From Kaistella chaponensis (GTDB lineage Bacteria; Bacteroidota; Bacteroidia; Flavobacteriales; Weeksellaceae), in assembly GCF_900156725.1 (NCBI RefSeq), contig NZ_FTOI01000003.1, forward strand, positions 1-64,000: a DNA stretch of 64,000 nucleotides, read 5' to 3'. Position 1 is the first letter of the stretch; each line of letters starts with the position of its first letter. Position numbers and translations under genes: made by a program. Shown here piece by piece: positions 40,329 through 48,760 of the stretch. The notes beneath the pieces are model-generated. The model was not told where the DNA came from and searched no databases. It worked only from the letters and a program-made list of their open reading frames with translations.

Positions 40329-41993
40329 TTAGTGACCTTTTTCCTTCATAATTCGGTTCAGTCTTTTCAACATTGATAATCCAATTAAGGTAGCGAAAAT
40401 AAGCAACGCAAAATTTACAAGAAAATAATTGGTTTTGCTTTCGTAGTTGTACCAAGTACTTGCAAGAATTCCGGATAATTTATTTCCCACAGAATTTGCT
40501 AAGAAAAATCCACCCATCATCAATGCGGTAATTCTTGGCGGCGATAATTTGGAAACGAATGAAAGTCCCATCGGTGAAAGACAAAGTTCGCCAATGGTGA
40601 TCACTCCATAACTTGCAACCAACCACAACGGTGAAACTTTGATCGCTCCGTTTTGTCCGGCCTGAACTGCTAAAACCATAACAAGACAAGAAATTGCGGA
40701 AATAAACAGTCCTAAAACAATTTTTGAAGGAGTAGAAGGTTCTTTTCTTCTGCTTCGTAAAAGCATCCAAACACCCACGATTACGGGCGTTAACACAATC
40801 ACCCAAAATGGATTGATGGATTGGAAAAGTTCGGTGTTGTAGAGGAATAATTTGCTATTCGGTGTTGCTTCTAATTTTGCCCTGTTTTCCGGCTTTAAAT
40901 TAGTGAAATAGACGTCTTTTCCTTGCGTTTTGATGGTTTCTTTATTCTCATTTTTTTGTGCCCGAAACTGATCATCATAAACCGGAACCTCTTTGTTTTC
41001 GTAGGATAAACCTTCGACCATATAAATGGATTCCAACGGTTTTTCTAAAGCTGGCGAAACGCTTCTGTCTGTGTAATAATTTGCCCATCTCGTCAATGCA
41101 GTTCCGTTTTGTTTGAAAACTGCCCAGAAAAACATAGAAATTAAAAAAATCGAAAGCAAGGCACCAATCGAAGGTTTTTCTTCTGGTTTTGCCTTAAAAT
41201 AAAGAGAAACATAGAAATAAATCACAGGAATTGTAGCGAAAATAAAGGCATCTGTAGAATCGCTTCCAATTAAATTTCCGGGAATGAACCAACCAATTAC
41301 TCCTGCGATGATTGCCGGAACGAAAACCTTTAATAATATTTCAGAAAGTTTGGTATCGCCTTCCTGGCTTGGTTTCATGATTGCAGCGTGTCGGTAATGT
41401 TTCATCCCAATGCTGAAAATGATTAAACCTAATAACATTCCAACTCCGGCCGTGATAAATGCTTCACCCCAACCAAATTTATTTCGCATAAAAGCGGCGA
41501 TAATATTACAAATGAAGGCTCCAATATTAATTCCCATATAGAAAATATTGTAACCCGAATCCTTGTTTTCTTTATACGGTTCTTCGCTATAAAGATTTCC
41601 TAAAAGCGTTGAAATAGTGGGTTTAAAAAAGCCATTACCAATAATTATTAAAGCTAAAGAACTGTAAAACAAAGTCATGTCTTTGAAAATTCCCATTCCG
41701 ATATAACCTGCAGCCATTAAAATTCCACCCAGATAAATCGATTTGATGTACCCCAAAACGCGGTCTGCCAAAAATCCACCAATAAAAGGTGTTAAATAAG
41801 TTAAGGCAATGTAAGTTCCGAAAATATCATCGGCATTTTTATCAGTAATTCCCAATCCGCCGCCAATTCCTTGTGGTTCGATGAGATATAAAACAAAAAT
41901 CCCCAATATTAAATAGTATCCGAAACGTTCCCACATTTCCGTAAAAAATAGATATGGCAATCCTTTCGGATGTTTGCTGGTCGATTTTTCCAT
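40329..41993 (-). CDS. POT-family peptide transporter (copy C)
   Basis: 554 residues, POT/PTR2 family. FFTEMWERFGYYLILGIFVLYL (~residues 16-37, in parts) with ExxERFGYY, GGFLADRVLGYIK (~72-84), NGFFKPTISTLLGNLY and YNIFYMGINIGAFICNII. A long extramembrane loop (~residues 320-400) holds charged stretches such as YDDQFRAQKNENKETIK. ATG 41993 is chosen because the frame start at 42011 adds a non-family MRKLKF. The three POT proteins differ clearly, so they likely take different peptides. Confidence 0.92.
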   Translation of the reverse strand: MEKSTSKHPKGLPYLFFTEMWERFGYYLILGIFVLYLIEPQGIGGGLGITDKNADDIFGTYIALTYLTPFIGGFLADRVLGYIKSIYLGGILMAAGYIGMGIFKDMTLFYSSLALIIIGNGFFKPTISTLLGNLYSEEPYKENKDSGYNIFYMGINIGAFICNIIAAFMRNKFGWGEAFITAGVGMLLGLIIFSIGMKHYRHAAIMKPSQEGDTKLSEILLKVFVPAIIAGVIGWFIPGNLIGSDSTDAFIFATIPVIYFYVSLYFKAKPEEKPSIGALLSIFLISMFFWAVFKQNGTALTRWANYYTDRSVSPALEKPLESIYMVEGLSYENKEVPVYDDQFRAQKNENKETIKTQGKDVYFTNLKPENRAKLEATPNSKLFLYNTELFQSINPFWVIVLTPVIVGVWMLLRSRRKEPSTPSKIVLGLFISAISCLVMVLAVQAGQNGAIKVSPLWLVASYGVITIGELCLSPMGLSFVSKLSPPRITALMMGGFFLANSVGNKLSGILASTWYNYESKTNYFLVNFALLIFATLIGLSMLKRLNRIMKEKGH

Positions 41994-42026
41994 AAATTTT
42001 AATTTTCTCAAAAATAGGATTTTTAA

Positions 42027-42052
42027 TTGAATTAAAAATTTTTATAACTTTG
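42027..42052 (+). promoter_or_regulatory. Promoter for toxin-antitoxin pair 2 (TTG-N15-TAACTTTG)
   Basis: TTG at 42027-42029 and TAACTTTG at 42045-42052 with a 15-base spacer, slightly shorter than the consensus. The antitoxin ATG is at 42074; an upstream in-frame TTG at 42050 overlaps the box and is rejected. Confidence 0.5.
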
Positions 42053-42073
42053 ATTAAAATAAATCCAAAAAAG

Positions 42074-42343
42074 ATGGAAATTACCCTAAAAGATATACAG
42101 AATAATTTACAAACCCTTCCGAAAGAATTATTTCAGAATGTGAATGATTATATCAGTTCATTAAAATTTCAAAATTCTGCAAAGAAAGAAAATTTATTAA
42201 AAGAAGATTGGGCAGATTCTTTGACAAGTGATCAAAAAAAATCTGTTGAAAGAGGTATTGATGATATTAAAAATGGCAGAACTTTGTCGCATGAAGAAGC
42301 GAAAAAAAAGATTAGAGAATACATCAAAGAGGCAACAAAATAA
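42074..42343 (+). CDS. Antitoxin-like protein (pair 2)
   Basis: 89 residues: a helical N-terminus (LKDIQNNLQTLPKELFQNVNDYISSLKF) then a tail WADSLTSDQKKSVERGIDDIKNGRTLSHEEAKKKIREY. The final SDQKxxxxxGIxDIxxGRxxSHEEAxxxI pattern is typical of Bacteroidota antitoxins paired with ParE-like toxins. Its TAA shares one base with the toxin ATG (TAATG). Confidence 0.78.
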   Translation: MEITLKDIQNNLQTLPKELFQNVNDYISSLKFQNSAKKENLLKEDWADSLTSDQKKSVERGIDDIKNGRTLSHEEAKKKIREYIKEATK

Positions 42344-42621
42344 TGGAAATTGTTTGGTCTTATGAGGTTTTGGGAAGCTATTTTAAAGTGATTGATTATC
42401 TTCTGGTAAACTGGACTTCGAAATCAATTGAGAAATTTGAGAATAATTTTGATGAACTGCTTGAAAGACTTTCAAACCATAAAGAAATTTGTCCAAAATC
42501 AAAACTTCTTAACTTCAGAAAATGTATAATTGATAAAAATAATTCTTTAATTTATCAAGAAATAAATGACAAGATTTTTCTTGTAACCTTGATCAATAAT
42601 AGTAGTTCGCATTCTTATTAA
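42343..42621 (+). CDS. RelE/ParE-superfamily toxin (pair 2)
   Basis: 92 residues with the ParE-like arrangement: IVWSYEVLGSYFKVIDYLLVNW (~2-23), KSIEKFENNFDELLERLSNHKEICP (~27-51), then LNFRKCIIDKNNSLIYQEINDKIFLVTLINN (~56-86). The K/R residues in the RKxIIDKNN strand resemble the ParE site. Translation is coupled to the antitoxin by TAATG. A strong terminator follows 10 bases later, so the pair is a self-contained unit inserted between POT copy C and DPP IV. Confidence 0.82.
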   Translation: MEIVWSYEVLGSYFKVIDYLLVNWTSKSIEKFENNFDELLERLSNHKEICPKSKLLNFRKCIIDKNNSLIYQEINDKIFLVTLINNSSSHSY

Positions 42622-42630
42622 TTAAGTAAA

Positions 42631-42666
42631 AAAAATCCATTCAATATTTATGAATGGATTTTTTAC
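42631..42666. terminator. Bidirectional terminator after toxin-antitoxin pair 2
   Basis: AAAAATCCATTCA (42631-42643) and TGAATGGATTTTT (42651-42663) form a 13-bp stem, flanked by A and T runs, between converging genes. Confidence 0.9.
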
Positions 42667-42687
42667 GTTTTTTTTACACTTCAAATT

Positions 42688-44814
42688 TTATAAGTTATCC
42701 AAAATAAAATTCGTCATCTTTTCGTACAATTGCGGTCTTGTTTGACCACCGTAAATACCGTGATTTTTATCCGGATAAGCCATAAATTCAAACTGTTTTT
42801 TGTTTTGGATCAAAGCTTCAGAAAACTCCATTGAGTTTTGAAAATGTACGTTATCATCGGCTGTTCCGTGAATTAATAAGAATTTACCTTTCATTAATTT
42901 TGCAAATTCGGTAGGAGAGTTCTCGTCGTATCCTTTTGGATTTTCCTGCGGTGTTCTCATGAATCTTTCTGTATAAACCGAATCATAATATCTCCAATTG
43001 GTAACCGGTGCAACTGCAATTCCTGCTTTGAAAACATCTGCTCCTTTTGTTAACGCCAAACTCGACATATAACCACCAAAACTCCATCCGAAAATTCCGA
43101 TTCTTGAGGCATCAACGAAAGATTGTTTTCCCAACCATTTTGCCGCCGCAATCTGATCTTCAATTTCGTATTTACCTAAATTCATGTAGGTTGCCTTTTT
43201 AAATTTGGTTCCTTTATAACCAGTTCCACGTCCGTCAACGCACACAACAAGGTATCCTTTTTGAACCAGACTTTCAAACCAGATCGCGTTTCCACCATCC
43301 CAAGAATTGGAAACCTGTTGCGAACCCGGACCGGAATATTGGTACATAAACACGGGATATTTTTTATTTTTATCGAAATTTTTCGGCTTAATAATCCACG
43401 CATTCATCTGATCACCAACTTCATTTGGAATGGTGAAAAATTCTTTTTCGACAAAATTATCTGCTTTTAGTTTCGCTAAAAGATCATTGTTATTTTGAAG
43501 TTCTTTCAAAGTTTTTCCGCTGTTATCCTTTAAGGTAAAAGTATATGGTTTGGCTGCAGATGAAGAAGTTTCTATAAAATAATTGAAATTTCCGCTGAAA
43601 TTTGCACTGTTATTGCCTTCGGAATTTGAAATGATGATTGATTTTCCCGAGTCTATATTAATTTTGGAAACGACTTTGTTGATGCTTCCTTTTTCTGTAG
43701 TCTGTACGAAAACTTCTTTTGTTTTTGGGTTAAATCCATAATAATCAGTTACTTCCCAGTTTCCTTTTGTGATTTGCTTTTTTAGTTTTCCATTTTGGTC
43801 ATACCAATAAAGATGTCTGTTTCCATCCCGTTCTGCACCCCAAATAAAAGAATTATCATCCAGAAATTCTAAAGTCACATTATCTGTATCAATCCATTGA
43901 TCATCACTTTCTGTAAATAGTTTGGTGATATTTCCGGTTTTCGTATTGACCTTTAAAATATCAGAAGAATTTTGAATTCGTTCCGAAGTGATTAGAATAA
44001 TTTCGTCCGCTTTTGCAGTTTTATGAACATCCGGAATGTAATAATTTTTAAAGCCGGATAAGTTTAAAGCCATCGTTTTATTGGCATCTAAACGATATAA
44101 ATGTGCGGAAACTACAGAGTTTTTTTCACCCGCTTTTGGATATTTGAAACGCATTTCAGAAGGGTAGAGCTGTTTTCCATAAATGGGAATATACATTTCA
44201 GGAACCTCTGATTCATTGGATTTTACAAAGACAATTGCGTCAGAATTTTTCGTCCAGTCATACAATTTTGCGTGTCCGAATTCTTCTTCATAAACCCAAT
44301 CAGCAAGACCATTTAAGATCGAGTTTTTCTTACCATCTGTAGTAATCTGCGTGATTTTTCCAGAAGCCAAATCCTGATAAAACATATTATTTTCGGCGAT
44401 AAAAGCGATTTTGGTTCCATCTGGAGAAAAAGTAGGTTCCAGAACAAAATTTCCGTTATTTAAAGAAAGAATTTTCCCAGATTTCAAATCTTTAACATCA
44501 AATTTTCCTAAAAATGAATGTCTATAAATAGGAGTGCTTTCTTTTAAAAGTAAAATTTTTGATTCATCATCATTGAAAATATAGGACTGGAAATTTCCAT
44601 TCACAATATTTCCTTCTTTAATGGTGGTTTTGTAGGAATATTTGGCAATTCCATCTTTTTCAATAACCGCATAATTTTCGCCATTTTTTAGGGAGGCGAT
44701 TCCTGAAATTCCTTTGCCGCGATAATAGCCGGAATAAATTTTATCTAAGGTGATTTCCTGTGTAAAATAGTGCGCAGAAACCAAGATAGAAATTGATAAA
44801 AAAAACTTTTTCAT
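42688..44814 (-). CDS. Dipeptidyl peptidase IV-like S9 peptidase
   Basis: 708 residues: signal peptide (KKFFLSISILVSAHYFTQ), DPP IV beta-propeller (~30-470), then the alpha/beta-hydrolase peptidase domain. Catalytic Ser lies in IFGWSFGGYMSSLAL (~residue 590), Asp in LIHGTADDNVHFQNS and His in KNHGIYGG. DPP IV cleaves X-Pro (and X-Ala) dipeptides from peptide N-termini in the periplasm. ATG 44814 is chosen: the earlier frame start at 44838 falls in the -7 promoter box (44836-44843). It lies 0.7 kb from three peptide transporters, a likely functional link. Confidence 0.94.
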   Translation of the reverse strand: MKKFFLSISILVSAHYFTQEITLDKIYSGYYRGKGISGIASLKNGENYAVIEKDGIAKYSYKTTIKEGNIVNGNFQSYIFNDDESKILLLKESTPIYRHSFLGKFDVKDLKSGKILSLNNGNFVLEPTFSPDGTKIAFIAENNMFYQDLASGKITQITTDGKKNSILNGLADWVYEEEFGHAKLYDWTKNSDAIVFVKSNESEVPEMYIPIYGKQLYPSEMRFKYPKAGEKNSVVSAHLYRLDANKTMALNLSGFKNYYIPDVHKTAKADEIILITSERIQNSSDILKVNTKTGNITKLFTESDDQWIDTDNVTLEFLDDNSFIWGAERDGNRHLYWYDQNGKLKKQITKGNWEVTDYYGFNPKTKEVFVQTTEKGSINKVVSKINIDSGKSIIISNSEGNNSANFSGNFNYFIETSSSAAKPYTFTLKDNSGKTLKELQNNNDLLAKLKADNFVEKEFFTIPNEVGDQMNAWIIKPKNFDKNKKYPVFMYQYSGPGSQQVSNSWDGGNAIWFESLVQKGYLVVCVDGRGTGYKGTKFKKATYMNLGKYEIEDQIAAAKWLGKQSFVDASRIGIFGWSFGGYMSSLALTKGADVFKAGIAVAPVTNWRYYDSVYTERFMRTPQENPKGYDENSPTEFAKLMKGKFLLIHGTADDNVHFQNSMEFSEALIQNKKQFEFMAYPDKNHGIYGGQTRPQLYEKMTNFILDNL

Positions 44815-44835
44815 TGGATAATTTTGATAATAATT

Positions 44836-44843
44836 CAAAGATA
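44836..44843 (-). promoter_or_regulatory. -7 promoter element TATCTTTG for the DPP IV gene
   Basis: Minus-strand TATCTTTG (44843-44836), 21 bases before the ATG at 44814. A TTG at 44861-44859 is 15 bases upstream. Confidence 0.6.
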
Positions 44844-45182
44844 GTAATTTTATTAGACCAAAAAAATTGTAGTTTATGGGGGCAAGGAAAAATAAATAAA
44901 AATTTTCTTTCCTTTTTTAAACAAGAAGAATTGTTCTAAAATCACTCCTTATTATAGGGAAAAAGAATTCCCAAAAAGTGAAAGAAAAATTTGGTGAAGC
45001 GCTGCTTGAATTCGAAAAAGGAAAATTGAAAACTTCTTCTTGTCATATAATGAATGAGAGAAAGAAGGCAATCGCAATCGAGGTTTTCGGAGCCAAAAAG
45101 CATTCCTGAAGATTCCGAAAATCAAAATAAAAGTCATTATTTGGCGGCTCTTTTAAGGTAATTATCTTCTATTTGCAAACCG

Positions 45183-46538
45183 CTAATTCTCTTTCGGTTG
45201 GTCTTCATTATGCTGAAAACCAATCGGCGATCGAGGAGATTCGATGACCTTGTAGTATTCTAATTCTTTTTTCAATTCCTGAATTCTATGGGTGAAATCA
45301 TCATAATTATTAATCGAAATATCACTGATGAATTGATTGACTTGATCTAAATATTCACCGGTAAGTTTTGCAGAAGCATCTCTTAGCGCAGCATTCAGCA
45401 GGTTGCTGTCGATTTTGATTTGATCGGAATTGTTTTTTAAATACTGATTTCTAATCCGTTTTTTTAAGCTTTGGGTAAAATCGACGATCATGGTATTGGA
45501 GAAAACCTTCATTTGGTCGGAAATGTCTTTCCAAAAGGGTAGAATATTCGCATCGTTTTTCAACAAAATTTTTATTAATAAGGAATCTTCCCCCAAATTA
45601 TCTGTAATATGGTGCAAAATCATCTTTAACCTTTCATCTGAATTTGGCGGAAATACGGGAATCATCACATCAAATCTTCCGGGTGCAAGAATTTCTTTAT
45701 CGATTTCTAGTAATGAATTTGCCGAACCGACCATCAACAAATTTTCATTTTCAAAATGTCCGATATAATGTAAAATAATTTCTTTGGTTTCCTCATCGCC
45801 GGAAGATACAGCGTTCTGCTCATTTCGTTGCGCCATCATTTTATCAAAATCTTCCATAAAAAGAAGGACTTTGTCATCTTTCATCATTTGAAGTAAAAAA
45901 TCATTGAAACTTGTCTTTTTTCCATCGATGAAAGAAGTCCCGTAATAATATCTTTTAACTTGCTCGAAGCGGTACTTTGTAATCTCGGCTATTTTATTTG
46001 CCCAAAAGATTTTTCCACTTCCGGGTGGACCGTAAAGAATAATTCCCGCCGTTTTATGAATTCCCCAATCGGTGAGAGGTGACTGATTAATAAATGGTTC
46101 TAAAGTTTGCGAAATGTAAGAGAATAAATCATGGTAACCAATCAACTTGTTATGCCTGAAACTTGCTTGCTCCCCAAAATTGTCATCTTCAAATTGCTGA
46201 TTTCCATGCATTATATGATCGATTCCGAAACCTGAAACGGGAAGTTTAGAATGACCATTGTCAAAAAGGTGAGGTGTTTGTTGTCCATTAGTTTCAGGAG
46301 CAATGTCACTCGATTGATTGGTATTTTCGGCGATACTTTCTAGGTAAATATTTTGACCTGAATCCGTTTCATATTTTTTTAGGAATTCAATGTTCGCTCT
46401 TGCAAACTTTTCAAAATCTTTTTTAATGTCTAAATTGGTACTTAGGCATTCTGCAAGTTCCAAATCAAAATCGCGCATAAGTTTAATAAAACTCTCGATC
46501 GATATTTGTAGTTCTTTTCCAAGTTCGGCCAATTTCAT
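45183..46538 (-). CDS. AAA+ ATPase with an IF2-N-like N-terminal region
   Basis: 451 residues. Residues ~1-55 (LAELGKELQISIESFIKLM then FDLELAECLSTNLDI) resemble the IF2-N helical subdomain of translation initiation factor IF-2; a disordered linker follows (~60-125). The AAA+ domain has GIILYGPPGSGKIFWANKIA (Walker A, ~167-186), VLLFMEDFDKM (Walker B, ~223-233), LLMVGSANSLLEI and ILAPGRFDVMIPVFPP. Walker A ends in Lys-Ile and not Lys-Thr/Ser. A C-terminal coiled tail follows (~400-440). Role unknown; an ATPase for protein remodelling is a guess. The 368 bases between DPP IV and this gene (44815-45182) hold no convincing gene. Confidence 0.75.
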   Translation of the reverse strand: MKLAELGKELQISIESFIKLMRDFDLELAECLSTNLDIKKDFEKFARANIEFLKKYETDSGQNIYLESIAENTNQSSDIAPETNGQQTPHLFDNGHSKLPVSGFGIDHIMHGNQQFEDDNFGEQASFRHNKLIGYHDLFSYISQTLEPFINQSPLTDWGIHKTAGIILYGPPGSGKIFWANKIAEITKYRFEQVKRYYYGTSFIDGKKTSFNDFLLQMMKDDKVLLFMEDFDKMMAQRNEQNAVSSGDEETKEIILHYIGHFENENLLMVGSANSLLEIDKEILAPGRFDVMIPVFPPNSDERLKMILHHITDNLGEDSLLIKILLKNDANILPFWKDISDQMKVFSNTMIVDFTQSLKKRIRNQYLKNNSDQIKIDSNLLNAALRDASAKLTGEYLDQVNQFISDISINNYDDFTHRIQELKKELEYYKVIESPRSPIGFQHNEDQPKEN

Positions 46539-46560
46539 AAAATAAAATTTTGATGATAAT

Positions 46561-46568
46561 CAAAGCTA
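46561..46568 (-). promoter_or_regulatory. -7 promoter element TAGCTTTG for the AAA+ gene
   Basis: Minus-strand TAGCTTTG (46568-46561), 22 bases before the start codon. No -33 box seen. Confidence 0.45.
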
Positions 46569-46674
46569 CAAAATTTATAAGAAAAAGTGCAGGTGCTGAA
46601 ATGGAGAAGTTTTAATAACCAATCAAAAAAAATGAATTATAAGATTAAATATAAATTTTCAGATTTTTGAGAAT

Positions 46675-47187
46675 TTAAGGTTCAAAACTTTCAAATTTTC
46701 CATTTTCATAAAACCAAATAATTCTTTTTATTTTAAAAGCTTCATTTTCAACCGGTTGCTTCGGAATCTCGGGTTCAGAAAGTTCTAATCGATGAGAATC
46801 AAATATTTCTTTCTTCTTTGGACTTTGTTCAAGAATTTTAGATTCTCGTAGACTTTCGTTTTCAATGGTATCTTCAGATTCGGTGATGCCAAAATTTTCA
46901 TCATTAATTAAGGAAAATAAATCTGGGAGAGAAGAAGGTTTAGGTTTTTCCACAATTTCTTCTTCATCTTTCTTTTTTACCATTTCACCCAATCCCGTAA
47001 TGAGCCAATCCCATTGTAATTCGGGAAAACGGTTTTTGATCTTAATAAGAAAATCCAGCGACGGTTTATTTCTGCCAGAAGCGATATGGGAAATATTAGA
47101 GCGCTGCACTTCAATTTCATCGGCAAACTCAGAAGCAGTCAATTCTGAATATTCGATAATTTTTGAAATTCGTTCGTTTAAATTCAT
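46675..47187 (-). CDS. XRE-family transcriptional regulator
   Basis: 170 residues. An N-terminal helix-turn-helix (RISKIIEYSELTASEFADEIEVQRSNISHIASGRNKPSLDFL, ~residues 5-46 in two parts) matches the Cro/CI type; WDWLITGLGEMVKK is the usual C-terminal helix of that domain. An acidic, Pro/Glu-rich tail (~80-150) has no recognised domain. ATG 47187 is chosen over the frame start at 47229, which lies upstream of the promoter. Three palindromes (47190-47201, 47225-47234, 47256-47269) lie in its promoter, so it likely controls itself and perhaps terC and the M14 gene. Confidence 0.9.
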   Translation of the reverse strand: MNLNERISKIIEYSELTASEFADEIEVQRSNISHIASGRNKPSLDFLIKIKNRFPELQWDWLITGLGEMVKKKDEEEIVEKPKPSSLPDLFSLINDENFGITESEDTIENESLRESKILEQSPKKKEIFDSHRLELSEPEIPKQPVENEAFKIKRIIWFYENGKFESFEP

Positions 47188-47189
47188 GA

Positions 47190-47201
47190 TTACAAATGTA
47201 A
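47190..47201. promoter_or_regulatory. Palindromic operator candidate 1 (TTACAAATGTAA)
   Basis: Perfect TTAC/GTAA inverted repeat just upstream of the XRE ATG; the central bases are AAAT. See the XRE gene and the other four sites. Confidence 0.6.
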
Positions 47202-47213
47202 TTAAATATTTTA

Positions 47214-47240
47214 CAAATATAAAATACAAAAGTAAACCAA
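47214..47240 (-). promoter_or_regulatory. Promoter TTG-N16-TATATTTG of the XRE gene
   Basis: Minus-strand TTG (47240-47238) and TATATTTG (47221-47214). Operator site 2 lies in the spacer, so a bound protein would block RNA polymerase. Confidence 0.6.
47225..47234. promoter_or_regulatory. Palindromic operator candidate 2 (TACAAAAGTA)
   Basis: TAC-AAAA-GTA in the spacer between -33 and -7 of the XRE promoter. Confidence 0.6.
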
Positions 47241-47255
47241 TGAAAGGTTTTTTTC

Positions 47256-47269
47256 TTTACAAAAGTAAA
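47256..47269. promoter_or_regulatory. Palindromic operator candidate 3 (TTTACAAAAGTAAA)
   Basis: Perfect TTTAC-AAAA-GTAAA repeat, just upstream of the XRE -33 box. The identical 14-mer occurs at 48694-48707. Confidence 0.7.
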
Positions 47270-47321
47270 AGCAAGATTTAAATAATTAATTACTAGCTAA
47301 TTAATCGGTTTACAAATTTAA

Positions 47322-48413
47322 TTAATGACGTAAATGATCATCATTATTGGGGTCAAATTTTAGTGTTCGGTCTTTTTTGCGTTCTGGGAAAATTAAGGAG
47401 AAGAAAATGCTTGAACCTAATATCACAACAATTACGATTAAAGAATGAGTGGTAGAAAATCCCCAATCTTCAAGGTAATGATGGAACAACATCTTTAAAC
47501 CTATGAATGTTAAAAGAATTGCCAATCCAATTTTGAGGAAGCGGAATTTGTCGATAATTCCCGCAAGAATAAAGAACATAGATCGCAAACCAATAATGGC
47601 AAAAATATTCGAAAAAAAGACAACATAAGCATCTTTGGTCACCGAAAAAATTGCGGGAATACTATCAATCGCAAAGATTAAATCAGTCGCTTCAATGATA
47701 AGTAATACTAAAAATAAGGGCGTAACTTTTTTGACACCTTCTATCGTTACAAAAAATTTGTTTCCGACAAAATGATTGTGAACCTTAAAAAACCGATTCG
47801 CAAACTTAACAATAGGATGGTTTTGGGTATCGATCTTCTCATCGTTATCTTTATCCAGGAACATTTTAATTCCTGTAAACACAAGAAACGCTCCGAAAAC
47901 GTACATAATCCACGCGAACTTAGCAATCAAGGCTGCACCCACAAAGATGAAGATAAAGCGCATGACAATCGCTCCCAAAATACCCCAGAAAAGAACGCGG
48001 TGGTAATTTTTCTGTGCCACGCCAAAAGCAGAGAATATCAATACCATGACAAATATATTATCCACAGAAAGTGCATATTCGATCACATAGCCGGTAAGAT
48101 ATTCTAATCCCAAGTTCTGATTATACAATTGAATACTGCTTTCCAGATCGCCCGGAATTATTTTCACCGGATGATGATGCGAAGAAATGACCTGCTGCAG
48201 TTTTTCCATACTGTTGATCCCATGGAGTAGGTGACCGTAAGTAATGAGTAAAAGATAGAAACACATCGATAGCGCAACCACGAAAATACTCATTAATCCA
48301 GCTTGCTTCATCGAAACAACATCAGATTTCTTATTTAATAGTCCTAAATCTAATGCAAGGATAAAGACAATAAAGACTAAAAATCCCAGTAAAAAAACAA
48401 TTTCGTTTGTCAT
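47322..48413 (-). CDS. TerC/Alx-family membrane protein
   Basis: 363 residues with nine or so membrane helices. TerC hallmarks: FLLGFLVFIVFILALDLGLLNKK (~residues 7-29), YALSVDNIFVMVLIFSAFGV (~109-128, Asp in helix), LLIIEATDLIFAIDSIPAIFSVT (~244-266) and IIGLRSMFFILAGIIDKFRFLKIGLA (~279-304, in parts). Family members export Mn(II) or influence metal homeostasis. The 346-base region upstream (48414-48760) holds two operator-like palindromes but no gene. Named TerC from the family; substrate not shown here. Confidence 0.93.
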   Translation of the reverse strand: MTNEIVFLLGFLVFIVFILALDLGLLNKKSDVVSMKQAGLMSIFVVALSMCFYLLLITYGHLLHGINSMEKLQQVISSHHHPVKIIPGDLESSIQLYNQNLGLEYLTGYVIEYALSVDNIFVMVLIFSAFGVAQKNYHRVLFWGILGAIVMRFIFIFVGAALIAKFAWIMYVFGAFLVFTGIKMFLDKDNDEKIDTQNHPIVKFANRFFKVHNHFVGNKFFVTIEGVKKVTPLFLVLLIIEATDLIFAIDSIPAIFSVTKDAYVVFFSNIFAIIGLRSMFFILAGIIDKFRFLKIGLAILLTFIGLKMLFHHYLEDWGFSTTHSLIVIVVILGSSIFFSLIFPERKKDRTLKFDPNNDDHLRH

Positions 48414-48460
48414 AATATAAATATCCGCGAAGATACTGAAAATATCAATTTTACGAAATT

Positions 48461-48470
48461 TACATTTGTA
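48461..48470. promoter_or_regulatory. Palindromic operator candidate 4 (TACATTTGTA)
   Basis: Reverse complement of the core of site 1 (TACAAATGTA), about 48 bases upstream of the terC start codon. Confidence 0.5.
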
Positions 48471-48693
48471 TATAAATGATGAAGGCGATAGGATTTACAA
48501 AACAAACATGTTTATTGTTTTTACCTACAAATGGACTTTTCCACAGTGTTTTATACTTAAAGTACAATTAAATAACAACTTAATATAAAAATTATAAAAT
48601 ACTGTTTTACAATTAATTAATTAAAATAATTATAAATAAAGCAATCCACAATTTAATCAACAGACAAATTGGCATTTTGCGATGTTTAACTTA

Positions 48694-48707
48694 TTTACAA
48701 AAGTAAA
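48694..48707. promoter_or_regulatory. Palindromic operator candidate 5 (TTTACAAAAGTAAA)
   Basis: Identical to site 3; it extends to ATTTACAAAAGTAAAT. It lies 24 bases before the -7 box TAAATTTG of the M14 peptidase gene, where a -33 region would be. Confidence 0.6.
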
Positions 48708-48731
48708 TTTTAGAATTCGGTTAAAAAAAAT

Positions 48732-48739
48732 TAAATTTG
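48732..48739 (+). promoter_or_regulatory. -7 promoter element TAAATTTG for the M14 gene
   Basis: TAAATTTG, 21 bases before the ATG at 48761. The in-frame TTG at 48737 overlaps it and is rejected as a start. Confidence 0.5.
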
Positions 48740-48760
48740 AAAAATGTAAAATTTTATACA

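Noticed and set aside
44952-45137. Short frames on both strands between DPP IV and the AAA+ gene (one plus-strand frame reads VKEKFGEALLEFEKGKLK)
   Set aside because: The two strands conflict, there is no ATG or promoter in place for the plus-strand frame, and no homologue comes to mind. Probably a decayed or random frame.
18694-46538. A complete extracellular contractile injection system made of the sheath gene and the AAA+ ATPase at 45 kb
   Set aside because: They are 25 kb apart, and no tube, baseplate, spike or cap gene is found in between; the AAA+ protein does not clearly match the eCIS ATPase.
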